Counted from the stretch's first letter, positions 20,896-35,800 are shown. The stretch is DNA of 64,000 bases from Lytechinus variegatus (GCF_018143015.1 NC_054747.1:1073407-1137406), one strand, 5' to 3'. The notes: generated by a model from the letters alone, not told the origin. Made by a program: numbers and translations.

Positions 20896-23800
20896 CTGCA
20901 GGATGATGATGATGATGACAATGGTGGTGATGAAGATGACGGTAATAAGTGGTGTTGATGACAGTTTTGATGAAGATAATATTAGTGGTGATGATGATAA
21001 CGATGATGATCGTGATGATGATAATGAAAGTGTTATTGAATTCGGTGATGATGATAGCGAAAGTGGTGAGGGTGGGGAGGATTGTAAAAAAAAGATAATG
21101 GTGATATATAAATAGCATTTAGTACACTCTTAATTCCAATCATGATTTAAATAATTTCAGATCGACTGTGTTTAGTGACCAGCAGAGTTTCGTATTCATT
21201 CTAAATCTTTAGGATTAACTTTCAAATCTCAAAAGATTTAAATTCAAATGTTTTAGATTTATATTCAAATCTACAAGTTTGAAGCTAAATCTAATATTCG
21301 GCTGGTCAGTATTCACAGCCGATCTGGATTTATTTGAAAGGTAAATGCCAGTTGTGGTAACGATATCAAGAATCCAATGAAATGTCCACCGAAGTGTCTG
21401 TTTGTAAAAATATGTGCCAAAGTATTCTGTAAGAAATTGTGTAATTTCTGAGAAATTAGCAAATAAGCACAGGATTCCGGTCAAGCGTCGGGCCGACATT
21501 CAAAGCAATAGTAATACATTATCCCACGTGTGCTTATCTACATGTATGTTGGTGATCTTTAGTGTGAACATTTTTCAGCGCAGATTTCAAAATTTAACAA
21601 AATTCGGTTTATGTAACTGTACCAAATCTAGAACCTCAATGATATACTGACAATTAACCCTAGTTTTACAGACTTTCTAATGAAATCAGTGGTTACTGTA
21701 GTAGTTCGAGTAATAGTCTATATGGTATATGAGACGTACAGGCATGACTGTAGCAGAAACAGTCGGTGTCGGTGTAGTATTATATTTTACGCAACTTCTG
21801 AAGGTTTTCATGGCGAAAAAGACTAGTGTAGGTTTTATGACACATGTATCTTTTACCCTTTTTATACATGCTTAAATTTCCTTAACCCCGTACTATAGGT
21901 GGGGCTAACTTGCCACTTATCCCCACCTATACGGGGTTAAGCTTAGCCCACATTCTTTTTACACAGCATTTGCGCAAATTGGGCTAACCCCACCTTTAGT
22001 ACGGGATTATTTGGCCCTGCATAAGGGCAGGGTTATCCCAGCAATTGCGGTGCTAAGAGCAATGTTACGGGGTTAAGATCGCTAGTGTAAAACGGAAGTG
22101 GACCAAGCGCTCCCAATCATGCCCCGCAACAGAGCCGGCTCTGTTGTCTAATCAGAGGTAAGCATAATGAATATTCATGAACAGCAAACACGGCAATGAG
22201 AAAAAGTGCGCTATAAGTCAGCGAGTTGGAATTCGTGTTTTAATACTTTCCTCATCGACGCTCGTGAATATTAATGAACTACCACTAATCCGGGGCTAGC
22301 GAGTTTCGTGTGTGAAAAGCAAGCATCCTTATCCGGGGTTAGCAAAAACAATTTGGCATGTGTAAAAAGCAAAAAAAAAAAGAAAAAAATAACGGGGTTA
22401 AGGATAGTTTGGGGTTCGCGACGGTCCAAGGCTTAGAAAATCCTGTGTAAAAAAGGTATATCTATTGGGCAAATGTTGGCCCTGAAAAGGACGACTCAAT
22501 CTTCACGTTTTGACATGCACGGCAACTTGACAGAGTATACAATACCTCCTTTTACAAACTTTACTGATTAACCTGAAGACGACAAGAACACACGTGTCGA
22601 AACGTCGAGTTTGGTTGGTTCTTTTCAGGACTAATATTTGCCCAAGAAAAAGACAAGGTGCGTCGTGAAACCTACTGCACTATATTTTACGTGTTAAAAA
22701 TAGAAAACAAAGTAATGTTAATACCCTTTTTTTAGATAAGAGAACTTACCGAACTCTTGCCTGATTCTTGGTACAAGTGACGATAGGAAGTTACCACAAT
22801 GTTCTATTCCAGTAACAGAGCTAGGAAACAAAATACAAATAAAATGATGGTGATAATTTTTGTGGTGACACAGCGCACTCGATGCGATTTACTATTCGGG
22901 AAAACCAGGAGCCTGCCCCAAGCGCATGTGCATATAGAAAGTATTTGCACACGACGCAGGACGAATCTAAAGACACAGCATATGTATTGAAAATGCAAGT
23001 CAAATCACAATGAACAACTGGAATGTCTTTGTCGAAAATTGATGAATAGGAACAAAAGCTTTGTTTGGCGTTTCGGAGCTGAAAAATTGCAAATATGTTG
23101 TTTGCCTCCAGTCCAGGAAGAAATTGCTGTTTCAATTCATCAACCATCGACAAAGATTTCAATGTTATGAAAGGCACTTGACAATACATTCTCTGTGTTC
23201 ACGGAAGTGGAATGCCTAGTGGTTGCGAAAGCTTCCTAATCAGGTGAGTAACGTAAGTCCCTACATCGCACCTAAATCTTAGAATTAAAAACTGTTCATT
23301 ATCACAAAAAATATATACATGTAATGCATGCTAAGTAGTTCAAAATACCATGAGTGCATACATTTAAAATTTCTTGCGTGTTTTTATATTTCATCGAGGC
23401 CGCAGGCATAGTTGAAATAAACGCACAAGAGAAATTTGAAATTCATGTATACGAATGGTATTGTAAACTCCTAAAAAACAAGTTTGAAAATCTGACTTTG
23501 ATCGATAATCTCTCCTAGACTATAGTAAATACCAATGTGTAATTAATTTTAATTTTAAATTTGCAGAATGACACATTTTTGAAAATCACTGTTTTTTCCG
23601 TGGTGATGAGTGAGTTTCACATCAGTTTGAGTAAATATCAATGTGTAACTAATATCAATGAACAGATCATTTGATTTCCTTTAAAACGATACCCTACATG
23701 ATGTGATTATCGTTCACATGGAGGTGCGGTGCCTTGAAATGTTGGGCGAGGTCAAAATCCAAAATTTACAAAATGACACAATATTGAATGTCACCGTTCT

Positions 23801-26800
23801 TTTTTCAGTGGTGATGAGTGAGTTTCTCAGCGTTTTTTCTTATTATTCTCATGCATCTTAACATCAACATTAACATGAATCAATCACACCTCTGCACAAG
23901 CAAACACAAAAATAACCAAACAAACAAGCATGCATGGGTATTTCAAACCACGCCTCAAACCATGTTATCTCACAAAACTATCTCTACAGAACCGCCCGCC
24001 CATGACAAAAGGGAGTATGGGACAATTTTTTCAAAATTCACTTTTTCATCCCAAACTGTTTTAATAGTCATGTTACACAACCTACACCATATTGCATCCC
24101 CCTTAATACCATAATTAATGAGTAATTAAGATATTAAAAAGGAAGTATCTTGGGTTTTCAGAGTTAAACCCACCACAGAAGGGAGTATGGGACAAGAGCG
24201 AGTTAAAGGTGGCTTACAATCTCAGCTTATCCCCTGAACAAACAAGAGTAGGAAGCCTGAATGCACAGACACAATACCATCTTTACATACTTGTAATGAA
24301 GAGCTCAGCTGTCTTGTTTGCAAAGAAAAACACATGACAGATGGAAGCAGAGCTTGAGTTCAATGCTACTTTATGCATTGCTTGATTATTTAGCTTTTTC
24401 CTGAACCATGACTTGTATGCAGTGCATATTAATTATAATAGGTTGATACAATTAATATATAAATAATTTTAAAATCTCTATCATACTGGATTTTATGAAG
24501 ACGGTTCTATGTGGTACTTGCACTATGCAGTACCAATCGACTTCATCATACGATTTGGAAATTGGTCTCTCGTTTCCATGGCAATTATTAAACTACCAAC
24601 CCCCTATTTCTATATCAAGAGTTTTCAATAATTACACTGTTGTAGTTCTCTGCTTGAAAAATAGTGAGAAATACAGCAGACCAAATACACGATATATACA
24701 TGTGTCCATGAACAAAATACATATTTACATATTTATGATTGAGGGTAGCCAACAGTTACCATTGATATTTTAAAAACATGTTAAAAATGTTGTCTTTTGT
24801 TTTGGGGTTAAGAAATATTGCTGTTTGAGCATTTTCCCACAAAAAGGAGACCCATTTTGAATATTTGCTTCCTTTTGTCATGGTTAAAGACTGGGAGTAA
24901 CTTCAGGAAACCCAGTACAAAAGGAAGTATGGGACATGTTTTCGTAAAATATGCCGGGCACCCACAAAATTCATAAGTGGTCAAATAGTACACCGGACTG
25001 ACTACAAAACTGGTACAACAGCTTTGGATCAAATTCAAACACTTCTTTGGGCTGTTGAAAAAACACGTTTTGCTTCATAAAATGAAATCACTGTAATGTC
25101 CCATACTTCCTTCTGTCATGGGTGGGCAGAGAAGCAGGGGCTTGATTTGAATGGATTTTCATCTGTATTGACATCTCAGACAAAAGAATCGATTTCTGTA
25201 TTGACCCTTCATGACTATTTCTGCTCGTTTTGCAGCTTTTCAAAAGAGGGGAACACTTCTGTCTTGAAATTGTATATATATTAAAAATATATCTTAACTT
25301 ACTGAACTAAAAAATGTACTGTCACAAGGCATTACAATTCGATTCGATTCATTACGCTCAGTAAAAAAAAACGAAGTTGTAATACAACACAAAAAGCAAT
25401 ATTCATTTAGTTAATGTAATGAAAAAATACATCATTCTATTAAAACTTGTACACAGTCAAGCTACCGTGCAGAAATTGCTGTTATATGCCACGATCGTGG
25501 CCATACACCGGATTACGTAATTGCAAAAGAGTGCAATTAACCAATCTGAAACCTTCTCTCATACAACCCATCTCATAAAATTCATTTATGAAACTGGTCG
25601 GTAGAGTGCATTTGATGATGATATACACTACTCAAAAAAAGTTAAGGACCACTTTTTAAAACGTATATATTTTTTTATACAAGGTGTTTTATTTCTGGAA
25701 ATACCTCAGTACAACTGTCCTGAATGTCCTTAAACACACTGTAATCAATTTCACGCATGGGTGGTTTCAGTTGTTGCACACTGTCGCTCTCATCACTGCA
25801 CATCCTGAAAAGTGGTTTCACAGGGGTATCAACTATCGACATGAAGAGGAAAAAACGAATGTCTGAGTGTCTTTCAGGCAGCCTAGTATCGCGTATGACC
25901 TCCTCCTGCAGCAATAACGGCTTCACAGCGCTGTCTCATGGAGCTAATGAGGTGATTAATGTCTCTGACGACCAGTGCATCCCATGCAGCCTCCAGAGCC
26001 ACACCCAGCTGCTGCAGTCCAAGTGGATGGGCTTCGAGCTGCTGGATACTTCTCCCCATCATCCCCATCATGTCCCAGACGTGCTCTGTCGGGTTCAAGT
26101 CTGGGAACCTTGCTGGCCATTCCATACGCTCAATTCCATGGCCCTCAAGGAACTCGGTCACCACCCTAGCTCGGTGGGGACGGGCATTGTCATCCATCAA
26201 AATGAAGTTTTCACCCACATTTTCAGCAAATGGCACCACAATAGGTTCGAGGACTTCATCCCTGTACCTCATTGCTCTCCCTGGGACCACGTAGAGACGA
26301 GTACGGTTGTCATAGGTGATGCCTCCCCCATAACGGTCATGTTCTGCAATACAGGGGTCAGCAAATCTCTCTCCTGGTCGCCTCCAGACTCTCAAACGTC
26401 CATTGTTGTGGTCAAGGGAAAATCTGCTCTCATCTGTGAACAGAACTCTACGCCATTGCTGTCTGGTCCATCTGACATGCTGCCGAGCCCAGTTGAGATG
26501 AATTCTTCTGTGAGCAGGGGTGAGTAGGACACACTGAGCTGGCCGTCTGGCATTCAAATTTGCTCTGTGAAGTCGGTTACGGATTGTTTGAGTGTAAACA
26601 ATCACTCCAGTTGCTGCAGTGAAGTCATTATTGAGGCGGCGTGCACTGTGAAACCGGTTGCGGAGACTGAGATTCGTCAAGTAGCGATCATCTCTAGGGG
26701 TTGTTGAAACTGGTCGGCCACTACGGGGTCTCTCAGAGTATAGCCCTGTCTCTCGGTGTCTTTCACTTGCTCTGCTAATGACACTGCGTGACACGCCCAT

Positions 26801-29800
26801 CACTCTGGCTACTCTTCGCTGACTGAGGCCAGCTTCGAGCATCCCTAGGGCTCTGGCTACATCTGTTTCACTTAGGTGGTGTCTTGTCATTGCTGTTGTA
26901 GGCAATTTGTTGATTCTAAAGACAGTAATTGCTTTGGAAGCCACTTTTATACGGGCCCACTGCAATGATGTGAGAAACATCGTGAAAGAACTGCATGTTT
27001 GAAATTGATTTCATTGTGTTTGAGGATATTCAGGACACCTGTATCCTGGCATTACTGTTGTCAGCAATTTGTTGATTGTAAAGACTAAAGACAGAAAATG
27101 CTTTTGAATCCACTTTTGTACCACTTCACAATGGGCCCGCTTTTCAGGATATGCAATGATGTGAGAGACATCATGCAACAACTGAAACCAATGCCCGTCC
27201 CCACCGAGCTAGGGTGGTGACCGAGTTCCTTGAGGGCCATGGAATTGAGCGTATGGAATGGCCAGCGAGGTTCCCGGACTTGAACCCGACAGAGCACGTC
27301 TGGGACATGATGGAGATGATGGGGAGAAGTATCCAGCAGCTCGAAGACCATCCACTTGGACTGCAGCAGCTGGGTGTGGCTCTGGAGGCTGCATGGGATG
27401 CACTGGTCGTCAGAGACATTAATCACCTCATTAGCTCCATGAGACAGCGCTGTGAAGCCGTTATTGCAGCAGGAGGAGGTCATACGCGATACTAGGCTGC
27501 CTGAAAGACACTCAGACATTCATTTTTCCTCTTCATGTCGATAGTTGATACCCCTGTGAACCCACTTTTCAGGATGTGCAGTGATGAGAGCGACAGTGTG
27601 CAACAACTGAAACCACCCATGCGTGAAATTGATTACAGCGTGTCTAAGGACATTCAGGACAGTTGTACTGAGGTATTTCCAGAAATAAAACACCTTGTAT
27701 AAAAAAATTATATACGTTTTAAAAAGTGGTCCTTAACTTTTTTTGAGTAGTGTAATGTGTTCAAATCACTCCACGTTGTTTAGCCTGGTTGCGACATAAA
27801 AAAGGGAGATTTTTTCAGGCCCGTCATTTCAAATAGAAACAAAACTAAATTAAATGGGGTGCGTTAGGCTGGAAAAACTACCGTGTTTACACGCTGCAAG
27901 AAAAAAGCCGATTCAACTGGCATCGGCTGTCGGTGCAGAATCTGCAATTTTGCACCACCAAAGTAGTAGGTTCAGAACTGCGAGCCGATGCAGAATCAGC
28001 ATTTTTTCTACGTGTAAACAGAAAGCCGATTCTGCATCGGCAATTGGGGCGTATTTTATTCACTGTACTATTATGACTTACAAGGATCCAGCGTTGTCTT
28101 TATTTTGACGTATATTATTGGTGCGCAGATCATCAATTTTTTTTTGCCACGCGAGCCGATTTTTCTGCACCGCGAGCTGTGACAGCGTGTAAACGCAAGA
28201 TGCAAGATAAACCAAAAGCCGATTTTGCAACGGCTTTTGATTTTGAACCAATAGCCGATCACGTGTAAACAAATAAACAGAGCAACACATTAACTTTCTG
28301 AAAACAGAATTCCAAAACTCCTGTGGAAACGCTGTCAATGTATTTCGGCGGAATGAGCGACCGGAGTGCCATTAATGTCATTTCATTTCTCTCTTTCTTA
28401 TATAGGCCTACATGTAATTTCCACACACACCCACCCACACACGCCCTACAATCAATGTAGGTCTTCACCCATCCACATTACTCACCCTCACACAAACAGA
28501 CACTCACACGAATACACCCACAATCATAAACGAAAGCACGCATCTGCACATGTGCACCCACACGCACATAAATAAAAAACAGAATGAAAAGACATCCCAC
28601 ACACCCATGTCCATAATTACGTACTTGTATTTCAGGATAAAGATAGGACAGTCGATCCTCTCTCCAGTATTCTGACAATGAGGGTTGATTCCTCGCTTTC
28701 CAGCTAATGGGAAGTGTTCGAGTAAACAAAATAAAATTGTTATTACCGGTTATTACAGTTGTTTTGTTGCTTCACAAACTATCAAACAAACTAACAATAA
28801 CTTATAGTCGGGTTGACTTTGTTCATATTTTGAAGAAATTAGAAACGATATATTTTGGAAAGGTAATTAATATAATTAATGATCAGGATAACAATGTTTC
28901 CATTTGTACCGAGAACTATACGGCCACCCTCTTGCATATTACAAAATGGCAGCCAAGTACATGGTTTTCGACAAAATATTGGATTCTAAACCACTTCATG
29001 AACATTATTTAATAAAAAATAAGATAATAGGGACTTGAATTTGCAAAATTATCTTGAAAATTCAAATATTACCCTTGGTAAAGTATTAAAACCACATGAT
29101 GAAAGTTCATTGACCCCATATGATTTTTGACCTTGAGCATATGACATGAAACTCATGCAAGATACTCAGTGAAACCTTATAACTGCTATACACTTTTTAG
29201 TTAAGATGGCTTTGTCAAAACCATAATCTTCTAATCGATACCCCAATGTGGTCAAAGTTCATTGACCCATGATGACCTCTGACCTTGATCATTGTACCTG
29301 AAACACATCCCAAATGATAAGAAACGGCATACACGACATATACGACGTGGAATTACCCAAGCATCATATGAATCCAGTGTCAACATATTTCATGCGGAAA
29401 TGAAACTTTAACACCATTTTACCTTTTGACCCCTTTATGGACTTTGACCCCATCACCCTCATCATCCCACAAGTGACATAAGCCAAGGATGATGCAGAAA
29501 TAAATGAGAGTAATTTGAACAAACACTTGACCTTTTGACTCCTAGATGACCGCATCATCCTCATAGACACACATGTGGTATTACCTTAGGATCATATAAA
29601 TCAAGTGTGGGCATAGTTTATGCAGAAAAAAATTAGAGGAAGGTGCACAAAAACTTTAACATTATCATTTTACCTTTTGACCCAGATATGACCTTTGACC
29701 TTATCATCCTCGCAGACATTCATGTAGTATTACCCACGGATCAAATGCGCCAAGTATGAGAGAAAGTTAAACAAAAACTTTAAAATTTTCGAACAGTCTA

Positions 29801-32800
29801 ACGGACTAACTGATCAACAGGAAGCGTGATTACTTACAGGTCTCAACCGAACTTCGTTTACTCGAGACAAAAAAGCCCCCCCAAAAAAAAAAAATCATCA
29901 CAAGGATTTTATTTCTGAAATAAAGTTTATTATTTTTTGTCAATATAGTCCTTAATGTCAGAAATATTGGCTTATTGCGAAAAGTATTATTCAAGGTTAC
30001 TTAGACACAGATATATGATCGAAAAACTCTGATTCTCGTCGGCCATTTTGTAACTTAAAAGATGGCAGCTACATATAGGTCACATTGCAAATGCAAACAT
30101 TGTAATACTGATTCTTTATACCACAACCTTCCCCAAAAATGACAATTTTCAATTCGAGTCTCCCCCAAATCGAAGGGGGATGGATTAAATCCGCCGGTGG
30201 GGTAAACACTATCAATATAAGCAGAAGACATGTAAAAGATGCATAATACTCAACTGATTTCATCCATGACATCAGAAACTCTGAAAGTACTCAGATCAGA
30301 TAGCCCACGTGTATCGAAAGTTATTACTTGATCGGTTAGTATAGCCGGATCTCGAAACATAGTCTCGCCTCCTGGCCATACCGTATTGCTCTCGATGTAG
30401 ACTTGCTCCCATGCACCTTTATAATGAAGCGAACAAATTTGCACCTTGTTAATTTAGTACTATTACTTTACTCTAAATATGCAAACATTCGCTTGATTTT
30501 TTTGCTATTTGCAAGTTCTCGCATCAATAGCAACACAATATTAGATCGCGTGCAAAATTCTTGTGAATACTACATTCATGACATTTATGGTAGTGTAGCA
30601 GATGTTTCGATCACCACAAGGTGCAGGCGACACCATTTCGTAAGTTTGGAAAAAAAAATCGTACTTTCACCATGAATTCGTTCTTGTAGGATACATAGTA
30701 AGAAATTGATACCTGGATGTATTTTTGAAAATTGAATCCATATAGACCATTATTTTGATGGAAATCAAGAATTTATTATTGGGCAAAGGTTCCCTTACGG
30801 AGTGCAGTAATGTAATAATCTGTCTAGATGCGCGTTGCTTGACTGTTGCTTCAATATAACGAAGGCGTTTTAAAGCTCTACGACGACTCCAACATAGCTC
30901 TAAAAACTCCTCCCAAATCGGAGATATCTTTGTACCCCCAGTAGCAACTAGAATTTTGCATACTAACAGCGGATCTAATATCTCCCGTTGCGGTTGCGAA
31001 AGTACATCATACAGCTTGCGTTGCTGGATATTTTGTTACGGAGGGACTAAAGGTGCGTTCATGGGCCACTTATTTTTACCATAGAATCCTGATTCAAATC
31101 ATGATTCTGAAAAATCACGATTGCGTTTAGTCAAAAAGTGAAAATAAACTTCTCTCAAATCATGAAATTGAAACACGGAAAAAGGGAGAGACGTTTCTGT
31201 AGAATCACGAACGAAACAGGTCAATCGTCACTTGAATCACGATTATATGACGTCACTGTGTTGAGCTATTTTCGGTTTGACTCTTGCCAAGCTCAAGGCC
31301 CCCACTATGCTCAGTGTATGTACATAGGAGCAATACATGTACATGTTCGAGTTCTGTTTTGGTCATCGCATCGTCCACTGCTTTTCATTTGTTATCATAT
31401 CTTCAACTTCAAGTTCTAGTAAATGAACTAACTGGACAGACAATGATCTCAGTTGTTGTTGAGTGACATTGTCAATCTAGTAATAAATTGGATCTACGCT
31501 GTAATTTACTTCCGAACACCATTTTCGAAAAACCGATAGGACGAATAGAAGTATAAACAAAATGAGGTATGACTGAACTCTGGAAGCAAAATATTGATTT
31601 CTCGAGATCCAAAACACGTGCAAACTGCGCACTGTGGTGCTCACTTGATGGGCCAGAATCCTAGGAGAAACATCAATTAGAACGAAGGTCGTCTAAACGC
31701 TGATTTTGTGGTATTGTGATTCATGTTTGTGTTTTGACTCATGATTCAAATCATAATTCTGGCTTGAGGTCGCATAAACGCAGTGTCCTACGCCCTCGAG
31801 TAAAAGTGTCTTTGAGCTTTGAAATTAACCAATTAGAAGTTCTTTGGGTCGAGACCTTGACACATCTGAGTACGTTGAACCTGTTTAAGAAAAATCAACT
31901 TAAATTTTATTAGATTTTACAGTATAGTACAGAATTGTATGCGGTAGATGAAAAAGTCTTTCGTATAGCTATTTGTTTTTTAACCCTATCTAGGCCGGGG
32001 TATTTTGGGAGTTCCTATGGCCGGGGGGGGGGGGGCCTCCCAGGCCCCCCCCCTAAGATCTCGGCCGTCGACCGCGCGATCGCACCGAAATTTGGCACGC
32101 GAGTTGCCTGGGACATAATCTACAAGATTGTATAGTAATTTATTTCATGCGAATCGCTATTAAGTGATTATGCTAATTTATGCGTAATTAGTATGCGAAA
32201 TCATACTTTTTCCTCTAACTCCCTAAATAGAGCTCCAAATGTACTAATTTTTGGTATAGAAACTCTTTGTGGTGTCCTTAGCAAGTGTACATGAAAAGAA
32301 TTGTGATATCAAATCATTTTCATATGTATTATATTGTTTTTTGCAATTTCTTATGTATTTCTTTGTTTTTTTGACCTTTTGTTTTTCATTGTTTTTTCAA
32401 TGAAATTTGTTGGGGACTCTTCTGTGATCATAAAAAGCATAAAATGAATACATTTAGACTAGCAAAACTAAAAATAATCATACATTTATGAATTTTGGTT
32501 GAAAACACAATTTGCATTGATTTTGTACACAAAATCACGTTTTTGAGCAGTTTTCGGTCTGACATGCACTTACATAATGTTGCGTAATTTCAGAACCACG
32601 TACCCAGGTGACGCAAAATTGGTCTCAAAAGTTGTGCAAGACTTGAAAGTACAAAGTCAGCGAGCGGCGTGGTAAAAAAAAATCGCACGGCGAAAATATC
32701 GCGCGATACGTTGAGGGGGGCCTCGGAGGCCCCCCCCCCCCGGCCTAGATAGGGTTAAGGCTAGCAGCACCTGTATTTTTCTTCACATGTGGTGGGAGAT

Positions 32801-35800
32801 GACAAAATCATAATCTAAAAAAATTACATTTCTATTAAAATTCTGAGAAGTACAATAAATGTCGCAATTTTTTAAATCCACATCATTTTCAGCAAAATTT
32901 GCAAGCTTGTGTTCTTAAGCGGGGTAAACATTAAAATATGTACTTGCTTTTTGGAATGACACTTTTGTTGGGGAAAGTGTGGTATTTAAGACACCAAAAA
33001 AGAGAGGGCCAAAGGCTTTGTAACTATGTGAGGAAAAGTTCCAAAGCACTCTATCATTATTTGTTATAAAATAACACATCGAATCTGCAGTTAGAATGTA
33101 GATCATGTGACAATTACATGAAATAGGTATAAGTGGATTTTTCCCCTTGATCTTCCTTCTAATGAAATATTAGAGGTGTTATTTGAAGCTAGCTAGCTGA
33201 ATTATCCATGGAACCGTTTTTTAATACCTCTACGATTATGACGAATATGACGCCGAGTTTGAATAAACGGAATAGCAGATTGAGATACTTCCTCACATGG
33301 ATACAAGACCTTTTGGACGAGTTTGACGTTTTAAAAAGCTAATTTTCTCCAACAAAAGTGTTGATAATTTAGAAACAAGCACATAAACCCATATGATGTC
33401 TATACCTCTTTAGTATAGTTTCCTATACATCTTTGCAAATTTTGGTGAAAATTACATGGGTTTTGAGAAAAGTGCAGCATTTGTTTTACTTCGCAAATTT
33501 GTAACAGAAATTTCGAATTTTTGGGAAAAGTTGTTCTTTTTGCAACAATTTAAAGATCTGAAGGTGTTGCCAGCCTTAAAGGGGCAATCGGATAGCAATA
33601 TGAATGGATTATCTATCTTATACATACATGCAATTTCGAATTATACTGTGAAATTTGATGAAATGTACATAGATTTTGAATGAGTAATATAATCATGTTT
33701 ACACCCAGCATAGTGATCCTGTGAGGTTTTAAATTGTCCAACCTTGTGAATGAGAATATCCGAAGAAGTTCGAAAGCAAAAAGTCAAGCAGAGAGCCCAT
33801 GTTATATTTTGCATATTTTTGGAATATTTAGGCGCTGAGGTACTTTTGTGCAAAAGTTTGTGACAACGACATGAATTTAATTTTAATTGTGGCACGTCCT
33901 TAATTCATGTTGCTTCACATTAAAAAATAAAAGAAGAATGTGCACATTCAAATATTCAAATATATGTAAAAAAAAATGAGCAAGCATACATTAATGAAAA
34001 CACAGTGTCCCACGGTTTATGGCAAAGTGTTCATTGTGGAAAAACATGCAAGAATACTTTCACACTGTTCAATTAGAGCATTTCTACTGTGCGAATGTCA
34101 TATTCACATATAATCGACCACGTGAACAGTCACACTGTCGAGGTGTCCACAGTGTGAAAATATCTTCGCACTGTTTAATTTGTGCATTTTAACAGTTTGC
34201 ATAATATTCTTACTGTGTGAAGACACTGTGATCAAACTGTCTGGCACTGTGTTCTTTTCATCAGGTTAATGTCACAATATATTGATAAAATGAAGATTAA
34301 AAAGACATTTCTGCTAGAATATAAAAGTCGATTTCACAACGTAAGGCGGGATTTTGCGAATCAACCTGTTTTTTTTATTTAAATGTTTTTTTTTTTTTTT
34401 GGGGGGGGGGACGGATGATGCCATGAAGGTTTGTGGATCTTAAGCTAATGTGAGGAAACGCAATATGCTTTTATGGAAGTCTTCAAACCTTTGTAGGCAA
34501 AGTGCATAGAGTTGAGAAAAGTACTCTTGCCCGAGTCTTGCACCCCGAAGACACCTAGTCTAACCTTGGATGGTCTTATGCAGCTAGTCCCTGCATCTCT
34601 GATAGTCCAATTACCAGGTCGGTAATCTTGGATCTTTTTACGGAGTCGTCGAATTTCAGCTGGCAAGCGTAAAACATGAATTTAAAAAAAATGTCAAAAA
34701 ATTCGAACAGTTGTCACTGATATTATGCATTGTATTGCTTATGAAACATAATTATTAGATTTTTAATAAACATTTGATTGTAATCTATTCGAGCCCTTAG
34801 GACCCAGCAAAAACCAGATTATTCAGTGTATACAAGGTTGTATGCAATTTACACAGTTGCGCTTATTCCCATTGCTCGCTCTGCTCTCACTACTATACGG
34901 CGTGGCATGATAGTAATAATAATGCTACTAATAATATAATGATATACAGTTCTTGTATAGTGCATATCACACTTATGAATAATGTCTCTATGCGCTTCCA
35001 AAGTACCTGCATATTATTACCCCAGGTGTAGCTTGGCAGTCGTAATTACTAAAATTACATCGCACGCGCATTTCTAGGAATAAATTCCTGCCAGGTACCG
35101 ATTTACCTCACCTGGGTAGAGTGCAGCACAATGTGGATAAATTTCTTGCCGAAGGCATAACGAGGACGTTTGGTGCAAGATGAGTTTTTTAATCAGTCAA
35201 AGTCAGGTAATTAGGCGAAAAAGGACTGACAATTATTAATTTTCCAGCTGAATAAACCTGTGGTATTCAGCAAAATGGAGGCTAAATTTCAAGAGGGAGT
35301 TTCATAATGTTTTTTTTTTCAACCGATCAAAATGTAACACGGTGGCCAATATTGGGCCTCTATGCTATTTTTTTAACACAATGGCGTACAGATAGGGGAA
35401 AAACAAAAATTCACGACCAAGAAAAAAAAGGAAAAAAAGAAGACAAAGGAAAAGAGAAGGGTGAAATATGATATCATTTTCTGAAATTTATGTAAAAATC
35501 TATCACAAAATTGGATTTTGTAATAAAAGGTCGACATTTTTGCTTGCTGGCTTCATTCGCAACTTTTTATAATCGATTTTTGTGCCATATCTAGCCCGCT
35601 CGAAATTACTGATTACGCCACTGCCCTGATATGACATCTTGATAGATTTACAAAGCACGGAAATTCCCAGTGCCGTTCATAGAGCGCGGAGTAGTCTAAT
35701 GGTTCTGACTCTCCGAGGGTCATGGATTCGAATCACAGTGTCGTCATTATTCATTGATTGATTCATTGATTCATTTATTTCCACACTTCATAAAAAAAAA

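Larger units (their letters stand above)
25626..27752. mobile_element. Tc1-like element with a duplicated inverted 3' end (foldback Tc1)
   Basis: Both ends read CACTACTCAAAAAAAGTTAA inward and are flanked by TA (25624-25625 and 27753-27754), the Tc1/mariner target. The left 563 bp (25626-26188) is the inverse of the right 563 bp (27190-27752) with only a few substitutions. Both arms therefore carry the 3' end of the transposase gene, and the normal 5' terminus is missing. About 1 kb of unique sequence, mostly the N-terminal half of the transposase, forms the loop. Confidence 0.9.

Noticed and set aside
20900..21115. 70-codon Asp/Met-rich plus-strand frame
   Set aside because: Translation of an impure GAT microsatellite.
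22566..22608. Hammerhead ribozyme in the 22465-22645 MITE
   Set aside because: The CTGAAGA and GAAAC boxes and a stem II are present, but there is one extra base next to stem II and I could not find pairing for stems I and III. Kept only as a low-interest note.
25757..26527. 256-codon plus-strand frame opposite the Tc1-like transposase
   Set aside because: Antisense shadow of the transposase gene; a second shadow appears over the inverted arm at 27085-27519.
28625..28703. Alternative frame WKARNQPSLSEYW in exon 5
   Set aside because: Open but out of phase with exons 4 and 6; the phase-1 frame gives the family-like strand and joins both neighbours.
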